Assembly: GCA_033439255.1 (NCBI GenBank)
Contig: CM065889.1
Coordinates: forward strand, 868,001 to 932,000
DNA from: Hericium rajendrae
Taxonomy: Eukaryota > Basidiomycota > Agaricomycetes > Russulales > Hericiaceae
DNA: 64,000 bases
Reading direction: 5' to 3'
Shown here: positions 23,500 through 36,489 of the stretch, one piece after another
How the letters are laid out: every line of letters begins with the position of its first letter
Position numbering within the stretch: the stretch's first letter is position 1
Position numbers and translations under genes: made by a program
Notes under the pieces: model-generated
Told to the model about the DNA's origin: nothing
Database searches by the model: none
The model's input: only the letters and a program-made list of their open reading frames with translations

Positions 23500-25284
23500 A
23501 TGAAGTATTCGGCAGTATCACAAGCAGACCAGGATCGCGTTGAAGAAGAAGGGAGGAGACTCCGATGGATCCCAAGCTTCCGCAAGCCTTTGTTTTACCT
23601 AAGCTTGGTGAGCAGCACATCCCTGCTCATGCATGACGGTATCTTCATCCAATCACTTTCTCATGATGTGGAAAGGTTTGCTTGTGGATAGTCGTTTTCT
23701 TCGCCCCACTTCTGGCGGGACACTACGATTCTATCACCGCGAAGTCCCATGCCAACATACCTTCTTACTCCCATCTCGCCACCCACTGCGCTAGCGTGTC
23801 ATCCATCCCTGCGTCGGAGTTCCAGCAGCGCCAACAAGCCCTCGCCGAGACGCTGCATGCGTTGAATGCGTCTGCGTACATTGCGGAACCCGGCGCGAGC
23901 GCGCTTTACTACGGCAATATCTCCAGCTCTGCATGGCATCTCTCCGAACGGCCTCTGCTTCTGCTCGTGATGTCAGAGATCGCACGCCCTTCCAAGGGCG
24001 CAGCGGAAGTACGTCCGAAAATATCCGTGCTGACGCCTGCGTTCGAGGCAACGCGCGCTAAGCTGCTTCCAGTGCCCGCGGAGCAGGTGTCGTATCCCGA
24101 GTGGCCAGAGGATGTGAATCCTTACGAGGTAGCCGTCTCAGTCATCTCGTCCTTGGTGCCGGAGGGCAAGATATACGTGGATGGCGCGATCCGGCACTTC
24201 ATAGTTGACGGTCTGCAGAAGGCAGCACCGAAGGCTAGGGTGCTAAATGCACCAGTCGAAGTTCGTCAGCTGAGGGAGCGCAAGTCGCCGCGGGAGCTGG
24301 AGATCATGAAATGTGCAAACGAGGTGGCTTTGTCAATGAGCGCAAATTAGTGCTCTCTTACTAATTCCATGGAACGGATAGGTCACCGTGCTCGCCATCC
24401 GCGCAGTACGCGTCAGGCTATTCGAGGGCATACGCGAGTCGGAGGCAAGTGGTTACATGCATGACGCACTGGCCGTTGCAGGACTCCAGGATTTGTTTTG
24501 CCTTGTGTTATTTGGGGGTAGGTATCCGATCCATGGCCATTGGACTGAGATCATCCAATTTATCAAGCGACTTCATTTAGAGAACGCAGCGTTACCCCAT
24601 GGGTCAGGAACCGATCGAGTTCTGGGGAAGCACGATTTCGTACTCATCGATTGTGGGGGTTCCCTGCACGGCTATCAGAGCGACGTTACGCGGGTATGCC
24701 GACTCCAGTGCGCTTCCATCTTATGTTAGTCTGCTCATCATCGCATTCAGACATTCCTTCTCGACGACTCGTCCGTTGATGATGAGAAAATGGCCTTTTG
24801 GAATACCGTAAAATCTGCACAAGCCTATGCGCTGCAGACCGCACGTGCGGGCGTGCTCACACGAATGGTGGATCAGGCAGCGCGGGACGTCATCTCGAAG
24901 GGAGCCAATGTGCGGTACTTCACTCATCGGCTAGGCCACGGTGAGCAATACTAGCATTTGTCAGTTATTGTGTACACGCCCTCCGACTACTCATGGCGCT
25001 TTCGTGGCAGGAATCGGACTAGAGGGTCATGAATCGCCCTATCTTGTTGGCGGCTCCAACGATATCATCCAGATTGGGCATACCTTCTCGGATGAGCCTG
25101 GAATCTACATCGAAGGCAAAGTGCGTTGTGCCCTAAAACTGACTCCGCAGCGTGAGCTGACCAGGTGCTATCGCACCAGGTTGGGGTGCGCCTTGAAGAT
25201 TGCTTTTACATTAATGACGATGGCGAGGCCGTGTATCTAACCCAAGGTGTCGGCGGTCCTGCTCGCAGCCCCTGGTCTCCTTGA
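23500..25284 (+). CDS. M24B metallopeptidase (Xaa-Pro aminopeptidase/dipeptidase-like), membrane-anchored
   Basis: The N-terminus MKYSAVSQADQDRVEEEGRR is followed by a hydrophobic segment split by an intron (WIVVFFAPLLAGHY), so the enzyme is probably anchored or secreted. A creatinase-type N domain precedes the pita-bread fold. The five metal ligands are visible: Asp in LIDCGG, Asp in SDVTR, His in RLGHGIGLEGHESP, Glu in DEPGIY and Glu in GVRLEDCFYIN. These enzymes split the bond before proline at the N-terminus of peptides. The protein ends GGPARSPWSP before TGA at 25282-25284. About six short introns. It converges on the MFS gene. Confidence 0.9.
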
Positions 25285-25639
25285 AATAGTTAAGGCAGAA
25301 TAGATGATTGCTCTTACTCAACCGTCGTGCCTCTACCCTGAATTATTCTTAAGATGTCGCATCTATCTTGAATATTTAAACTTTTCTGTTGCATTTTCAA
25401 GTTCCTTATCCCTTGTTTGGATCTTTCTATTTGTAGTCAAGATGAAGAATCCGTTCGTGCAGATTCTTGCTGCACCATAGTGAGATCACATATGGTGGTG
25501 TAAGTATAAGTATATGAGGACGGGCAAGAGCACGTTCCACTCCATACGGGACATGACGTGGAGGTGCGCAGATGCAGACATGAGTAGTCTAAGGGATATG
25601 TGGTAGGAATGCGCCGCTGTTTTGAACCTAAATTGAAAT
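25285..25639. other. Convergent intergenic region
   Basis: This 355-bp stretch lies between the stops of the M24 gene and the MFS gene. It is AT-rich and holds both 3' untranslated regions. Nothing else was recognised. Confidence 0.5.
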
Positions 25640-27681
25640 CTAATCGTACACGGCGACGACGACCTTGCGGCCGCGCTCAATGCTGCGAGACACGAGTGAG
25701 CCAGCGATGGAAACGCCGATCATGGCGAGGACCCAAAAATAACCCCCAAGAATGTTCCGCTCAAGTGAGAGGGCGAACAATGAGCTGCGAACCATGTCAG
25801 CAGCGCAAGCGATGTCAGCGAGAGGCAACAGACCTGACGAGGGCAGGGGCAAAGGCTCGGGTACCGCACATAGCAGCTTGGATGAGGCCATTGGTCGTGC
25901 CGAGGGCAGACGGGCTGGGCGCGTTGTCCTTCGCGAGGATCATGCTCAGTCTGCGGAGTTGCGCGCTTTCAGACTATTTGCAAAAGCGCAGCATGTGCTG
26001 AGGACTTACGAGTACGCGAGACAGGCAACCCGTGATACAGCGAGCAGCGCTGTAATCCCGCACCACACCATAGCTCGCGAGCTTGGACTGGCCATGTCAA
26101 GCGATAGCGGGATGGAGGACAGCATGCCCTCCTGTGTTTCTGGGAATCCCATGCGTGCAAGGATATTCAGCGTCGGGATCAGCGCGAAGCAATAAGGCCA
26201 GAGCGCCATTGTCCAGTTGTATGAACGGATATGATCGAATTTGGCAAGGAGAATGGGGGTGAACAGGATCTGGATCCCGACGGAGATAGCACCGGAAATG
26301 GCGAGGCAGAGGCCAATTTGCGAAGCCTGCAAGTGCATCAGAAAAATGCTTCATTGGGGGTACGCAATTGAGCTTACAGTAAAGGCCAGGCCGCCAGACT
26401 CAATGGGCGAATAGCAGAACAGAACGAATACAACATCAAAAGCGGTGGAGATGAAAGCGAGGGCGCCACCAGACACACTGAGGGCACGGATAATGGGTAT
26501 GGACAAAAGACTTGTGAACGTGACAGGTCGAGAATGCTCCAACGAAGACGTCTCAGAAAGGACTCCGCCGAGAGCTGAGGCTTTTTCGGATCGTGGACGT
26601 TTACTCGGCAGTGTCTAAAGAATGTGACGATCAGTTACTACACTGCATTGAGAAATAGGAGAGGGCACACCTCCTCAAGGAAGATACTGCCGAAGATAAC
26701 ACCCAGGGTAGATGTGACAGCTGCAATGAAACCCGGAAGGAAATAAGGATAGTTTCGAAGGAAATCGTAATCGAATAAGTTAGGAAATTTTGAAGCGGGA
26801 TTGGAGAACGTCCCGCCAATCAAGGGACTACAAGTTATAACTGAGTGATCGACCATAATCTGTCTGCGCATGACACTTACCCGACAATAGCACCTAGGGG
26901 CCAGACTAAACCATATATCGGGAACGCAATGGCTTGGTTCGTCGCGTCGGTAAGTTCACCCAATACCGAATGGATGACGGCGACATTGCCAGAAGACAAA
27001 CCAGCTGCAGGCCATCCAGTCGAGCATAAGTCTTCTTTACTTGTGAAACACGATCAAAGCAGACATACCTAGACAACGCGCTACTATGAGCCACGCCAGT
27101 GTGTTTGAGAGTCCGAAGAAGATATTGGCTACTGCCATCCCCATGATACCCATGAAAATGACAGGACGACGACCGATCCTGTCTTTACGCACGTACTGGA
27201 GTCTTAGCCAAGAGCAAAAAAAAAGACTGAGGAACTCACCAGATAGTTTCGCCCATTGGTATATTGAAAGCAGCTGAGCAATGGCAAAGGAACTCTCTAC
27301 CATACCGCTGTAGAAACCCACTTTCGAAGGATCGTCCGTCAGGTGAAGGTCGGTGATCATCTCGTTCACATAGGGAAATATCTGAGTGAACGCGATAGGA
27401 TCGACGAGACGAACGATGCAAAGACATATGAGCTGTGCAGTAGGGAGAGGGGTCACTGCCTTGGCCATCGTGTCTCCTGGAGGGGGAGCCTGGGACTCGA
27501 GGGCAGAATCATAACGGGTCGGTGTTCCGCTAGATAACAGGGGAGATATTGCGTCGTGAGAGGTCGTGGCGTCATGACTATTGCTGGCGCAGGACTGCGG
27601 GCCCACTGGGACGGACACCGGCGTGCCTGGAAGCTGGTTGGAATCGGAGGTTCTCGTCGAGACCATGACCATCTTGCACAA
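25640..27681 (-). CDS. Major facilitator superfamily transporter (DHA1 / zinc-induced-facilitator-like)
   Basis: The first exon has a Ser/Thr/Pro-rich cytosolic tail and then helix 1 beginning QLICLCIVRLVDPIAFTQIF. The loop motif A is DRIGRRPVIFMGIMG. Later segments include VAVIHSVLGELTDATNQA, GLVWPLGAIVGPLIGG (motif C-like) and FLPGFIAAVTSTLGVIFGSI. The C-terminal half continues to SVSGGALAFISTAFDVVFV, and the protein ends SIERGRKVVVAVYD. Twelve membrane helices are expected. This pattern fits the fungal group with yeast YCR023C and plant ZIF transporters; the substrate is unknown. About eight introns. The start could be 27681 or the next ATG at 27672. Confidence 0.9.
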
Positions 27682-28147
27682 GGGCTCAAGGTGAGAGTGG
27701 AAGGTAGTAGAGACTCAATCATATTGGGTGCATCTGAGCGAATTTATGGAAGGCGATGTGGAGAATTGACAGGGATGCGTCTGTTAAGCGAGAGAGCGTG
27801 AACGGACCAGAAACGGCATAGAATAACCGATTTACGTCGTGAAATATGATTCGAACACCATAACACGTTTGGAGACATTGGGTGAGGTACTTTTGCTTGT
27901 CAGAAGGCCAGACCAGTGCGGTCCGACGGCATGTGTCCTTGTGGGAGTCTCGACGAACGAAGATCCCTTGACACATAAGAAGGACGCGAAGGCCCTCATA
28001 TGAAATCGGCCCCCATCAGAACCTCCTCACGTGTATCTGCACGTGCCTGCTGACGTCCACGCACAGCCAAACAGAGTCTCAGGCGAGTCGTCGTCGTCGT
28101 CGTCGTCGTCGTCCCCGTCATCCGCACTGTCCTCGCCGCTGTACACC
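27682..28147. other. Divergent promoter region
   Basis: This gap lies between the divergent starts of the MFS gene and the disordered-protein gene. A run of GTCGTC-type trinucleotides at 28087-28110 would encode poly-serine if translation began upstream at 28031, but the start at 28148 seems more natural. No other feature was seen. Confidence 0.45.
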
Positions 28148-29100
28148 ATGCACTCCGCCGCCTCTGAGAACATCGTCCTCGTCGCTCCCCGTCCCGTCCG
28201 CATCACCGCTAACTCCTTCTCCAATTTCCACTCTCACTCCTCCCCGACCCGCCCCCACTCCTTCCGCCTTGCATCCGCGCCTCCAGATGCTCCTGATCGT
28301 CTCAAACCCCCAGAAGACGAGAACGACGATGCTGCCCGCTCCACTTCAGACAAGGACCTCGTCTCAGTTTCTCCTCGTGGTTCTCCACGGTGAGTTTCCC
28401 CTTCTTGCGTCCATCCTCCTTTCCTATCCACTGCCGCCGTGCTCTCCGCACGCGGCTACAAGTTTCTTTCGTTCTGTTAGGTCGACGTAACTGACATAGT
28501 TCTTACAGCTCTTCCCTTCCCTCCGAGGCTCTGGAGGAGTTCTTGTCTATCCTGCGCCCGTCTCTGTTCCCCCCTCAATCGCCCACTCTGATAGCCCGTA
28601 GGATCCCTCTCACCTTTGCTCATGAACGGCCTACGCCTCTTTCTTCGAAGCCTTTGGATCGTCTTGATAACGTTCCGGTCCGGTCCCCCGTCCTTTGCGA
28701 AGATGTACGCACGTCTGCAAAGCAGACCAGCATGCATTTGAGTCCCTATCTGCTGACCGCTCGTGAGGAAGATGAGGAAAACGACACTGCTTCAGAGGTG
28801 GTGCCCTTCCGGATGTTCGGCTCCGGGCCGCTAGGTTCGTGTTGTTTTGCCATCAAGGTGCACGGCAGCCATTGACCGTCTCGTATCATATCGTTGTCAG
28901 CGTCGCCCATCTCTCGCATCCATACACGTAACCCTTTTCAACGCCATCCATCTTACGAAATGCCCTTCAAAGATCCCAGTGGTCTCTTCCAGCCCAGCAT
29001 AACCTCGCCTCCACAAACTCCAGCGCCCACGAGCGCTCCCAATTCTCCTGCTCTCGTTCCGCTGCCTCCGCCTACGCCTAATGAGATGGATTTATTCTAA
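28148..29100 (+). CDS. Uncharacterised Ser/Pro-rich disordered protein
   Basis: I do not recognise this gene. Three exons are likely: from 28148 (MHSAASENIVLVAPRPVRIT) to about 28390, from about 28508 to 28833, and from about 28900 to the stop at 29098-29100. The protein is low in hydrophobic residues and rich in Ser, Pro and Asp/Glu, with several SP/TP sites that could be phosphorylated. It has one more ordered block, SLPSEALEEFLSILRPSLFP. The C-terminus is proline-rich and ends TPNEMDLF. Fungal genomes hold many such proteins with regulatory roles. No domain, signal peptide or membrane segment is visible. The ATG at 28031 in frame would add a poly-Ser stretch. Confidence 0.6.
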
Positions 29101-29847
29101 GCGCCCTTTGCACGGTGAGGAAACGATACCGCAACGCCGTCCTCACCCAACCGTGTATTTCTTTTTGTCGTAGTGGATTATATATATACCCGCCGCACTC
29201 ACTCATCGTGCTTTGATCTATGTCTTCCTTTGTGCCATCTGCCCGCGCTCTGCGTGCTTTGTTAACTGTATTCACATCCTATTCATCCCTTTCTTAGCAG
29301 ATTTATATCTTGACTGACATATCTGTCTACGTTCTCTCCCATTCCGATCCCGTTCTTATTTCCCTCACTGTTTCTGACCAGCAATATGCCTTCGATCTTG
29401 TTTCCTTTTTGATTAACTTTGCATTGTTATGCACATCACAGGGGTTTTCTTTACGGTACTGGCTTGCACATCAATAATCCTCAGACGTGTACTGTTACGC
29501 ATGTCTTCGCCATCATATTGGTACTTGCGTACTTTAGTTTTGTTTATCTATATACAGACAGTTCTTGCCTGCCCCGTACGGTTCTTCTACGAGATATCAT
29601 GTTGTTGCCTTCTTGCGATAGGTCGAATAGTGATCGATGACAGTTCTCGTCAGCAACTCAGGTAGCAAATGATGCATCATCGGCTGCCGTGTGACATTGG
29701 ATTATAACATGGAAACATAATGTAGGTACGGGACTGAGAAGTCTATGTGCAGCGGGTTCAACTTGCAAGATCAAACGCAAGATACAAATAAGCACCCCTG
29801 CATACCAGACGTGCGGTCCGACATTCGACGCAAGAGAACAAGCAAGC
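29101..29847. other. Convergent intergenic region, pyrimidine-rich
   Basis: This 747-bp stretch separates the stops of two convergent genes. The plus strand from 29150 to 29420 is strongly pyrimidine-rich with a TATATATAC tract, which suits a long 3' untranslated region and polyadenylation signals. No coding or RNA gene was recognised. Confidence 0.5.
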
Positions 29848-32802
29848 TCATAGGTGCGTTTGGGATAGGGCACCTGCCTCGCCGAGTGCATATAGCGCAT
29901 CGAGAGCGGCCTTATGCTTCTGATAAGCTTCCTTCCTGTGAATAGCAAATGAGAAGTACTCAAAGAGATGATCAAGAACGGGAACAGTACCTGCGGATCT
30001 TCAGCGTGGGGGTCATCGTGTTGTCTTCGACACTGAAGGGACTCATCGAAATGTGAATGCGCCTAACCATCTCAAACCTGCTCCGCGCAGTGGGATTAGT
30101 GAACAGGCCGGGATTGTGAATGCAAGGTCTTACCCCTTAAGTTTGTTCTTCCGGCCCTCCTTCGTCAATTCCTCCAAAACGGTGTCCACGACTCTTTGAT
30201 CTCTAGTTAACTTATCTAGAGCTTCCATGTCTTCTGCCTTCACTTCCATGCCATGTACACGACTTGCAAGCTGGGCGAATTGTACGGGGTCGGGGATAAT
30301 GACGCCGACCAAGTAGGCCTGCAAAGAATCTCCGTGCACATACATCTGCGCCACAAGTGGCAGTGACGAATACATATTTTCGATCTTCTCCAGGGCGACG
30401 TACTCGCCTTGGGCAAGTTTCATTATGTTCTGCAAAAGGAGGACGTCAGAAGGATGTAAGGCCCAGCTGAAAACAGGCGTATCGTACCTTGACACGGTCG
30501 ATGAGTTTGAAACGGCCACACTCGTCGATCATCGCGACGTCACCCGTATGGATCCACCCCTCCTCATCGACCGTCTCCTTCGTGTTCCTTTCATCTGCAA
30601 GATATGTTAACACGAGCACGTGACAGGCATGAAGCACATACCCTTGTAGTAACCTGAGAAACAATTCGGCCCACGGCAGCAAAGCTCACCACGCGGACAC
30701 GGTTTATCCTCGGACGTATAGCCCATAGCAGGGACATCGAGAAGTTTCATCTCAATTCCGGCACTAGGCGGTCCAACGGTCCCGCTGGAGGTCGGATCGT
30801 TCGGCCATACATGGCTACAAACAGCACCGTTCTCGGTCATACCGTATCTGCGAATTGCGATAGCGAATGAAGTCTCCACCGACGTGCTGCATATAGATAA
30901 CTCACCCTATAGAATGAGGATTAGCCATCGGGGCTAGCGTGAAAGACGTGTGCTTACCTTCTAGAACATCGCAAGCCAAAGCGATTCTCAGAAAGTCCAT
31001 AACTTCCGCAGTGATAGGGGCCGAACCACAGGTAACGAGCTTTAAGTTGCCACCCAGGACAGCTTGGATCTGCCAAATATTCAGTACTTGTCCGTTGCGA
31101 TAAGCAAGACATGATGTACCTTTCTAAATACGACACGATCCCATAGTGGATGAGTGTTCTCTCCAGTAGTCCGCAATTTCTGCAATTTAACGGCGACAGC
31201 ACGCCGGAAAATCGCGCCCCGCAGACCTGGCCCGCTTCCTGCAACCATAGCAGCCTGGTAGATTCTGTTCAAGACCCGGGGTACAGACGGGAAGAAGTTC
31301 GGTTTAAGGAGTTGGGCATCCTCCAGCAAGCGGAGTGGGTCTCCAGTGAAGAACCCGATGCTGCCGCCAACAGCGATCACGCAGAGTTCGTTGGTACGCT
31401 AGATACGCGTCAGCGAAAGATAATTTCTGCGATTCGAGTCAAAGCCGACCTCGTATATGTGAGCTAAAGGTAAATAAGACAAGCCACATGCCCGTTCTTC
31501 GTTTGGGATGCTAAAGCCGCATAGGTTAGATTGTGCTGCAGCCGCGAGCTGTCCGTGAGTTAAAAGCACGCCTGGGGCACTCATTGAATAAACGAACCAA
31601 GACTGAAGGCTATGATATGACACTGACCTTTTGGCGTGTTAGTTGTTCCCTGCATTCGTAATCAGCAAAGAAAATGCTTCGCGTGCTGGACTCTACCGAC
31701 TGATGTATAACATATGGAGGCAAGCTGATCCGAAGTCGCAGGCAAAGGATCAAGCAAATGCACCGTCCCAGACTCCTCCACTGAGAATGAGCATCAATGA
31801 GTGGTGACGAGGCATATTGAGAGGAGTTGGAGTGTCACATTCGCGTAGCTCCCTGATGGCAACGCCCAATGTCTCGCCCCAAGTAGCGAGAGCATTCTTC
31901 AGCTCGGGCGGTAGATCATCCAGCGATACGACGGCCTTTAAATGAGGTACTCGGGGTACAAGCTTCAGCAATTCGACAACATGATCGGAGCTTGCGAATA
32001 TAATCGTCAAGTGCGAGTGGTTAATACTAGGTTGAAACTAGTTAGATCATTCTCGCAAATTGATCATAACCTCACATATGCTCTACATAAGTACGGAATG
32101 AGACGTCATGACGACAATGCCGGAAGAGAATCAACAAGCTCACCGACTGAGTCCTTCCCGAGCGTGTCATACAAACTGACGCCAACTTTACCGTAGGCGT
32201 GCAGTGCGAAATCCACCAATTGCCATTCTGATCACAGATCCCTTCAGTTATTCTGGGAGCACAAAAGAAAAGACCACGCACCAGGTCTATTTTGACTCCA
32301 GATACCGACTGTGGGGTATTCGCCACCGCCGAGCTGTCCCGCACTGAAGAGATGGTGAATAGCACTACCAATATGGCGCCTCCGCGCGTCTACCTCGGCC
32401 CATGTCTGCCACACGAAATGGTCGCCGAACTTCAGAGGGTTGGTAGACACGAGGGGGCGGTGTCCCAAGAGATTGTGGTCTCGTGAACGCGCGAGGCCGG
32501 TCTCGAATATTTCGGGCAATGTCTTTAGCAGGCCACCAGGGACATCGACCTCGAAAAGACCAAAGGCACCTGCGAGGACGATGAGCGACCACAGCTGTTC
32601 GAGGACGTGTTCAGATATTTACTGCTGCGGTAGTGAGCTGTAGTTGCGAAGTGTCGCGTGTACTGTTGAGCGCAAGGACGGTTCAACGCGGGGTCAACAT
32701 CTCACCTGTCTGGCCCGGCCTTTTCGTGCCTGGAACAGCAACAGATTGTCTCTTGTAGTCGACGCCTGGGGGAAGAGGCACGGTCTTATCGAAGTTTGCC
32801 AT
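29848..32802 (-). CDS. Long-chain fatty acid-CoA ligase (FAA-type)
   Basis: The enzyme activates fatty acids through an acyl-adenylate to acyl-CoA. The start at 32802 gives MANFDKTVPLPPGVDYKRQS, then VPGTKRPGQT, as in other fungal members. The AMP-binding signature is YTSGTTNTPKGVLLTHGQL. Later come GYGMTENGAVCSHVWPNDP, PCPRGELCCRGPNCFSGYYK, GWIHTGDVAMIDECGRFKLI and DRVKNIMKLAQGEYVALEKI, completing the ANL fold. The protein ends ALYALGEAGALSQTHL. The last three residues (THL) are a weak match to a peroxisomal targeting signal. More than ten introns. About 690 residues are expected, normal for the family. Confidence 0.94.
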
Positions 32803-33226
32803 TCAGCAGAAGGTAGGAGGAAGACGACAAAAGATGATGCAGAGCTTGACGCGCCGTCAGAGCTTCCTAGGGAGTCCCAGGGGCCGGCATGCGCGTGATA
32901 TCACGGTCGTTACACTCGGTTTTCACATGTTTCAGAGTCGACTAACCTCACCAATGCAGTCATGATTAACCAATTCAATTCCAAAGATGATGTATGCAGC
33001 GTTGGCACTTTGTTTTTCAAATTGCACATTTCAAATCTCATTATCCATCATCGTCTGTACATACTACATAACTCAGAGCACGTGGATCACATAGACATGT
33101 ATCATACAAGCCATTTCGTTCCCAAATGCTGATACAGGGCTCATAATAGGCAATCCTGCAACACATTATAATCAACACTTCCAAGTTCCTGAGCACCGAA
33201 CACATCGTTCGATCTTCTGAACGTTT
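32803..33226. other. Intergenic, acyl-CoA ligase upstream region
   Basis: This is the gap between the ligase start and the stop of the penta-EF-hand gene, both on the minus strand. It should hold the ligase promoter. It is AT-rich from 32,930 on. Nothing specific was recognised. Confidence 0.5.
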
Positions 33227-34428
33227 TCAGGGCGCGTTCAAGACAATCTACGAAGACAAGATCGCGGTTAGCTAATAATTATCGAAGGGAATGGAGTATC
33301 ACCTTCATAAACTCTTCGTAATTCATCGTCACCCAGCCGTCACGATCCGTGTCGACACTACATGATGATCAATTAGCATAGTCAAGCAATTTTGATAAGT
33401 GACCATACCGTTGAAAAGCCTCAGTTAGTGTCTTAACAGCCACACATGCCCTCACAAACCTATCAAAAGTGATGCCAGGTGGAGGACCATAACCAGAAGA
33501 GGGTCCAGAGGCTGCCTTGAACGTCATCTTCGGAAATCTGATGCCGTTTCACCAACACTCACCATATTTCTGTTCAATGAGTGTCAGAATGCTGGGCGAT
33601 AGGCTGTAGCCAAAGCTGCGCAGTGCTTCTGCCAATTCATATCCATCGATAGATCCAGACCGGTCTTTGTCGAAATGTCTGAACACGCCCTGCCAATCAC
33701 TGACATACTTCCAAAGTCCGGAGAACTCTGCCCCGAAATCCTTCAGCGACAAGACGGGAGACGACGGCGCATGCACGGACCAGAAAAGCCGATGGTACCA
33801 CTGCGATCAGTGTCCTGCCAAGGTAAATTTCAGAGCAGCAATGAAACCATTGAGACTCAACGTACGAATATGTTCATCAACATCTTCACCGTGTCAAGGT
33901 CAAATCCTGAGATGAAGGAGAAAAAGGTTGTCAGATACCGAGGGTCAGTTCATTAGATTATTGCCTAATCAAGCTCTGCAGCATCGAATATTCTGTGAAA
34001 CGTAGTGCCCGAAAATCACAGGCCCGTGCTGATGAGACTACCGTGAACCGTAATACATTCGACGCTTCTTGCTCCAGACGTCAGAGTACGTGCATGAAGA
34101 AATGCTCACTTGACCAATTCCCTGTATTACGCATCGATGAGATCAACAGCATCCCGAGGTCAATCGTGTCTTGAGAAATGTGCCTACCATTCACAAGTGC
34201 CGACTGTAGTTCATTCACACTGATCGCACCAGAGCGATCTGCATCTACGGCGCTGAACCATTGCCATAGCTGAGGGTCTGCGCCCGGAGGTGGGCCAGAC
34301 TGGTATCCGCCAAAGCTTCCCGTCGCGTAGGTCGGAGGAGCCGGGCTATGATGATGGTGATGATGCGAGGAATAGCTATGGGAGTGCTGAAGGCCAGTAC
34401 TATAGTTGGGGTTTGAATAGATCGACAT
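33227..34428 (-). CDS. Penta-EF-hand calcium-binding protein (peflin/ALG-2-like)
   Basis: Penta-EF-hand proteins bind calcium and act as adaptors in vesicle traffic and membrane repair. The N-terminus MSIYSNPNYSTGLQHSHSYS is followed by six histidines and a Gly/Pro/Tyr-rich tail typical of peflin. EF-hand loops are visible as DADRSGAISVNE (EF1), DKDRSGSIDGYE (EF3) and DTDRDGWVTMNYEE (EF4 or EF5). EF2 spans an intron near 33,830-33,910. The last exon is tiny, coding IVLNAP before TGA at 33227-33229. About seven short introns, which is many for a protein of roughly 215 residues. The acidic residues needed for calcium are present in three of the loops seen. Confidence 0.88.
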
Positions 34429-35094
34429 GACGGTAAGAGGAGAATGGTTGAGCGCTCTGAGGGCGATGGCTTAGTCCGACAGGTCAAGTCTCCAGCTAAA
34501 TAATCTTGTGGGCATCGTGAGAAATTGTTATCTGGGGCGTGGCACCCTCATTGCGCACACCATTTGACAGTAATTTTGCTCCTGCATGCTTAGTTTGAAG
34601 TACAGCCTTATACTACAAACCATCGGAGAAAGGCATCAGCTCATGATAGCCAGAATCCATCTTTGTCGTACTTTGTTGCTCGCTTGCGTCAGAATCTGAG
34701 ATGTTATCATCAGACTGACTCCAGAGTCCAGTCCCATCGCCTAGCACTACCAATAGTTTACGACCACTTACCTGGGTCATCGTGTGTCAGCTTTTGTAAC
34801 TTATTTTTTCAGCAGCAGGCAGCATGTGAGCAGACCTGTGCGTGTAGCATTGGGCTGAGCGCTGAGAGTTGCTGCAGTAGCCCCGAGTCGAAGTTGGTCG
34901 GAACAGGCAACCATGTAGACACGATGACCACATGCGGGGTCGGGATCAAATAACGATGGCCGACCCCGGGCCGCCGAGTACTTGTCCGTGACGGTAGGTG
35001 ACGGTGCACCATGTAGTCTTCGTCCCATCATCCTGCCCATTTCTCGAATACAGATCGGAAGTCAAGAAGTACTCGGAAATCGTCTCAGCGGGCC
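34429..35094. other. Divergent promoter region
   Basis: This 666-bp gap lies between divergent starts of the penta-EF-hand gene and the HAD gene. Short open frames exist on both strands but none looks conserved. No tRNA or repeat was recognised. Confidence 0.45.
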
Positions 35095-36489
35095 ATGTCT
35101 CCGCGACAAGTTGAAGCCGTAATCTTTGATGTACGTGCCGTGCCGTTTCTGCGAGAAATGCCTCGTACACTGACGCTTACTGCTGTATTGGCACTAGTTA
35201 GGTGGGGTTGTCCTGAGAAGCCCCCTCCTTGCTATTGCCGCATATGAAAAGGAGCATGGACTTCCCAGCAACTATATCAATTGCTCAATGTGAGTTTTCC
35301 CATTGAATATGCTCATAAACCGATGATATTCATTCGCCTGTTATTGCATAAATGAAGCACGGAACGTGGACATGATGGGGCCTGGCAGAGGTTTGAGCGC
35401 GGAGAATTATCATTATTCTCATTTTATGAGGCCTTTGGCCGGGAATTATCTGACACCGACAATGGGAACAAGTGGTATGCTGACTTCTGCAAACGCAAAC
35501 ACATCAGTGGGTGGACACTGGCCAACCTTGTTAGGAACGTACCTCACTTCGCCTAAATTTCTGCCATCTTCCAGAGTGCCCTCAGCTACCGCAAACATTA
35601 TCCATTGACGGCCGTGACGTGAGCATCGTTATGCGAGTCCACCGGCACTCTAACCATGCCTGAAGCTGAAGCTGAATAGCTCTTTGGGCGCATGATGCGC
35701 GAAAGCAGGGTCTTCGATGGTCTCGTCGTGGAAGCGATTCACAGAATCAGAGGTCCGGCGTTTCATATCGTCTTCCATCTGTCCCCACGTTGCTGATGCA
35801 ATTTCTTTTGCTCCAAATCATGCACCTGTCATGTCCCTGGACGCATTCTTCAGCAACCAAGCGCTGGCGTGTGATAGCTTTGACAAACAACTTTACCAAG
35901 AGCGAGACATCATTACAGATAGTCGATCCCTCCTTACCACCTACGACTGCTACAGAGGACGACCTGGCAGCTGAGTACGAATTTCTCGGATGGGGCGCGA
36001 ACGGCACAGTCCCGCTGCAGGTGCGGGATCTTTTCGATGACTTTATTGATTCGAGTCAAGTCGGAATGAGGTACGCATGCTTTCCGTTGATGTCGGGGTG
36101 AACGTACTAATGATGTGGCCATATGTAAGGAAACCTGAGTCGCGTTTCTATCTCTACGCTTGCAAAAGGAACAATATCAGCCCCGAATCTGTTGTATTCT
36201 TAGATGACTTAGGCCTGTCAGTGGTTGCCTCTGCCGGGACAAAAGCACTATCCTGATTCTCGTTCTGCATCGCAGAAACCTCAAAGCTGCCCAACAACTA
36301 GGCATGTGGACTATCCGTGCGTACCATATGTGCTACTATTGGGTCATTATATAGTGACAAACTGAAAATGCACATGTAGACGTTCCTATTGGAGGTTCTT
36401 TCGGCGCGCTGAAGAAGCTAGAGCATATTTTAGGTATAGATCTCACCCATGGCCTAGACAAATCTGGATTTTCCCCGTCGAAATTATGA
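35095..36489 (+). CDS. HAD-superfamily hydrolase (epoxide-hydrolase-N/ACAD10-like)
   Basis: The start at 35095 gives MSPRQVEAVIFD, and after the first intron VGGVVLRSPLLAIAAYEKEH, so motif I (DxG) spans the splice. The cap region reads GAWQRFERGELSLFSFYEAF. Motif II is the Thr of VIALTNNFTK. Motif III and IV residues lie in KPESRFYLYACKRNNISPES and VVFLDDLGLNLKAAQQLGMW. The end is HGLDKSGFSPSKL before TGA at 36487-36489. This subgroup matches the phosphatase-like domain at the start of soluble epoxide hydrolase and ACAD10, here as a stand-alone protein. The Asp nucleophile is present, but the second Asp of the usual DxD is Gly, so phosphatase activity is uncertain. About seven introns. Confidence 0.85.

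Noticed and set aside
28031-28147. Upstream start adding a poly-serine stretch to the disordered protein
   Set aside because: The GTC/TCG run looks like a simple repeat in the leader, and the ATG at 28148 gives a more natural start. It cannot be excluded without RNA data.
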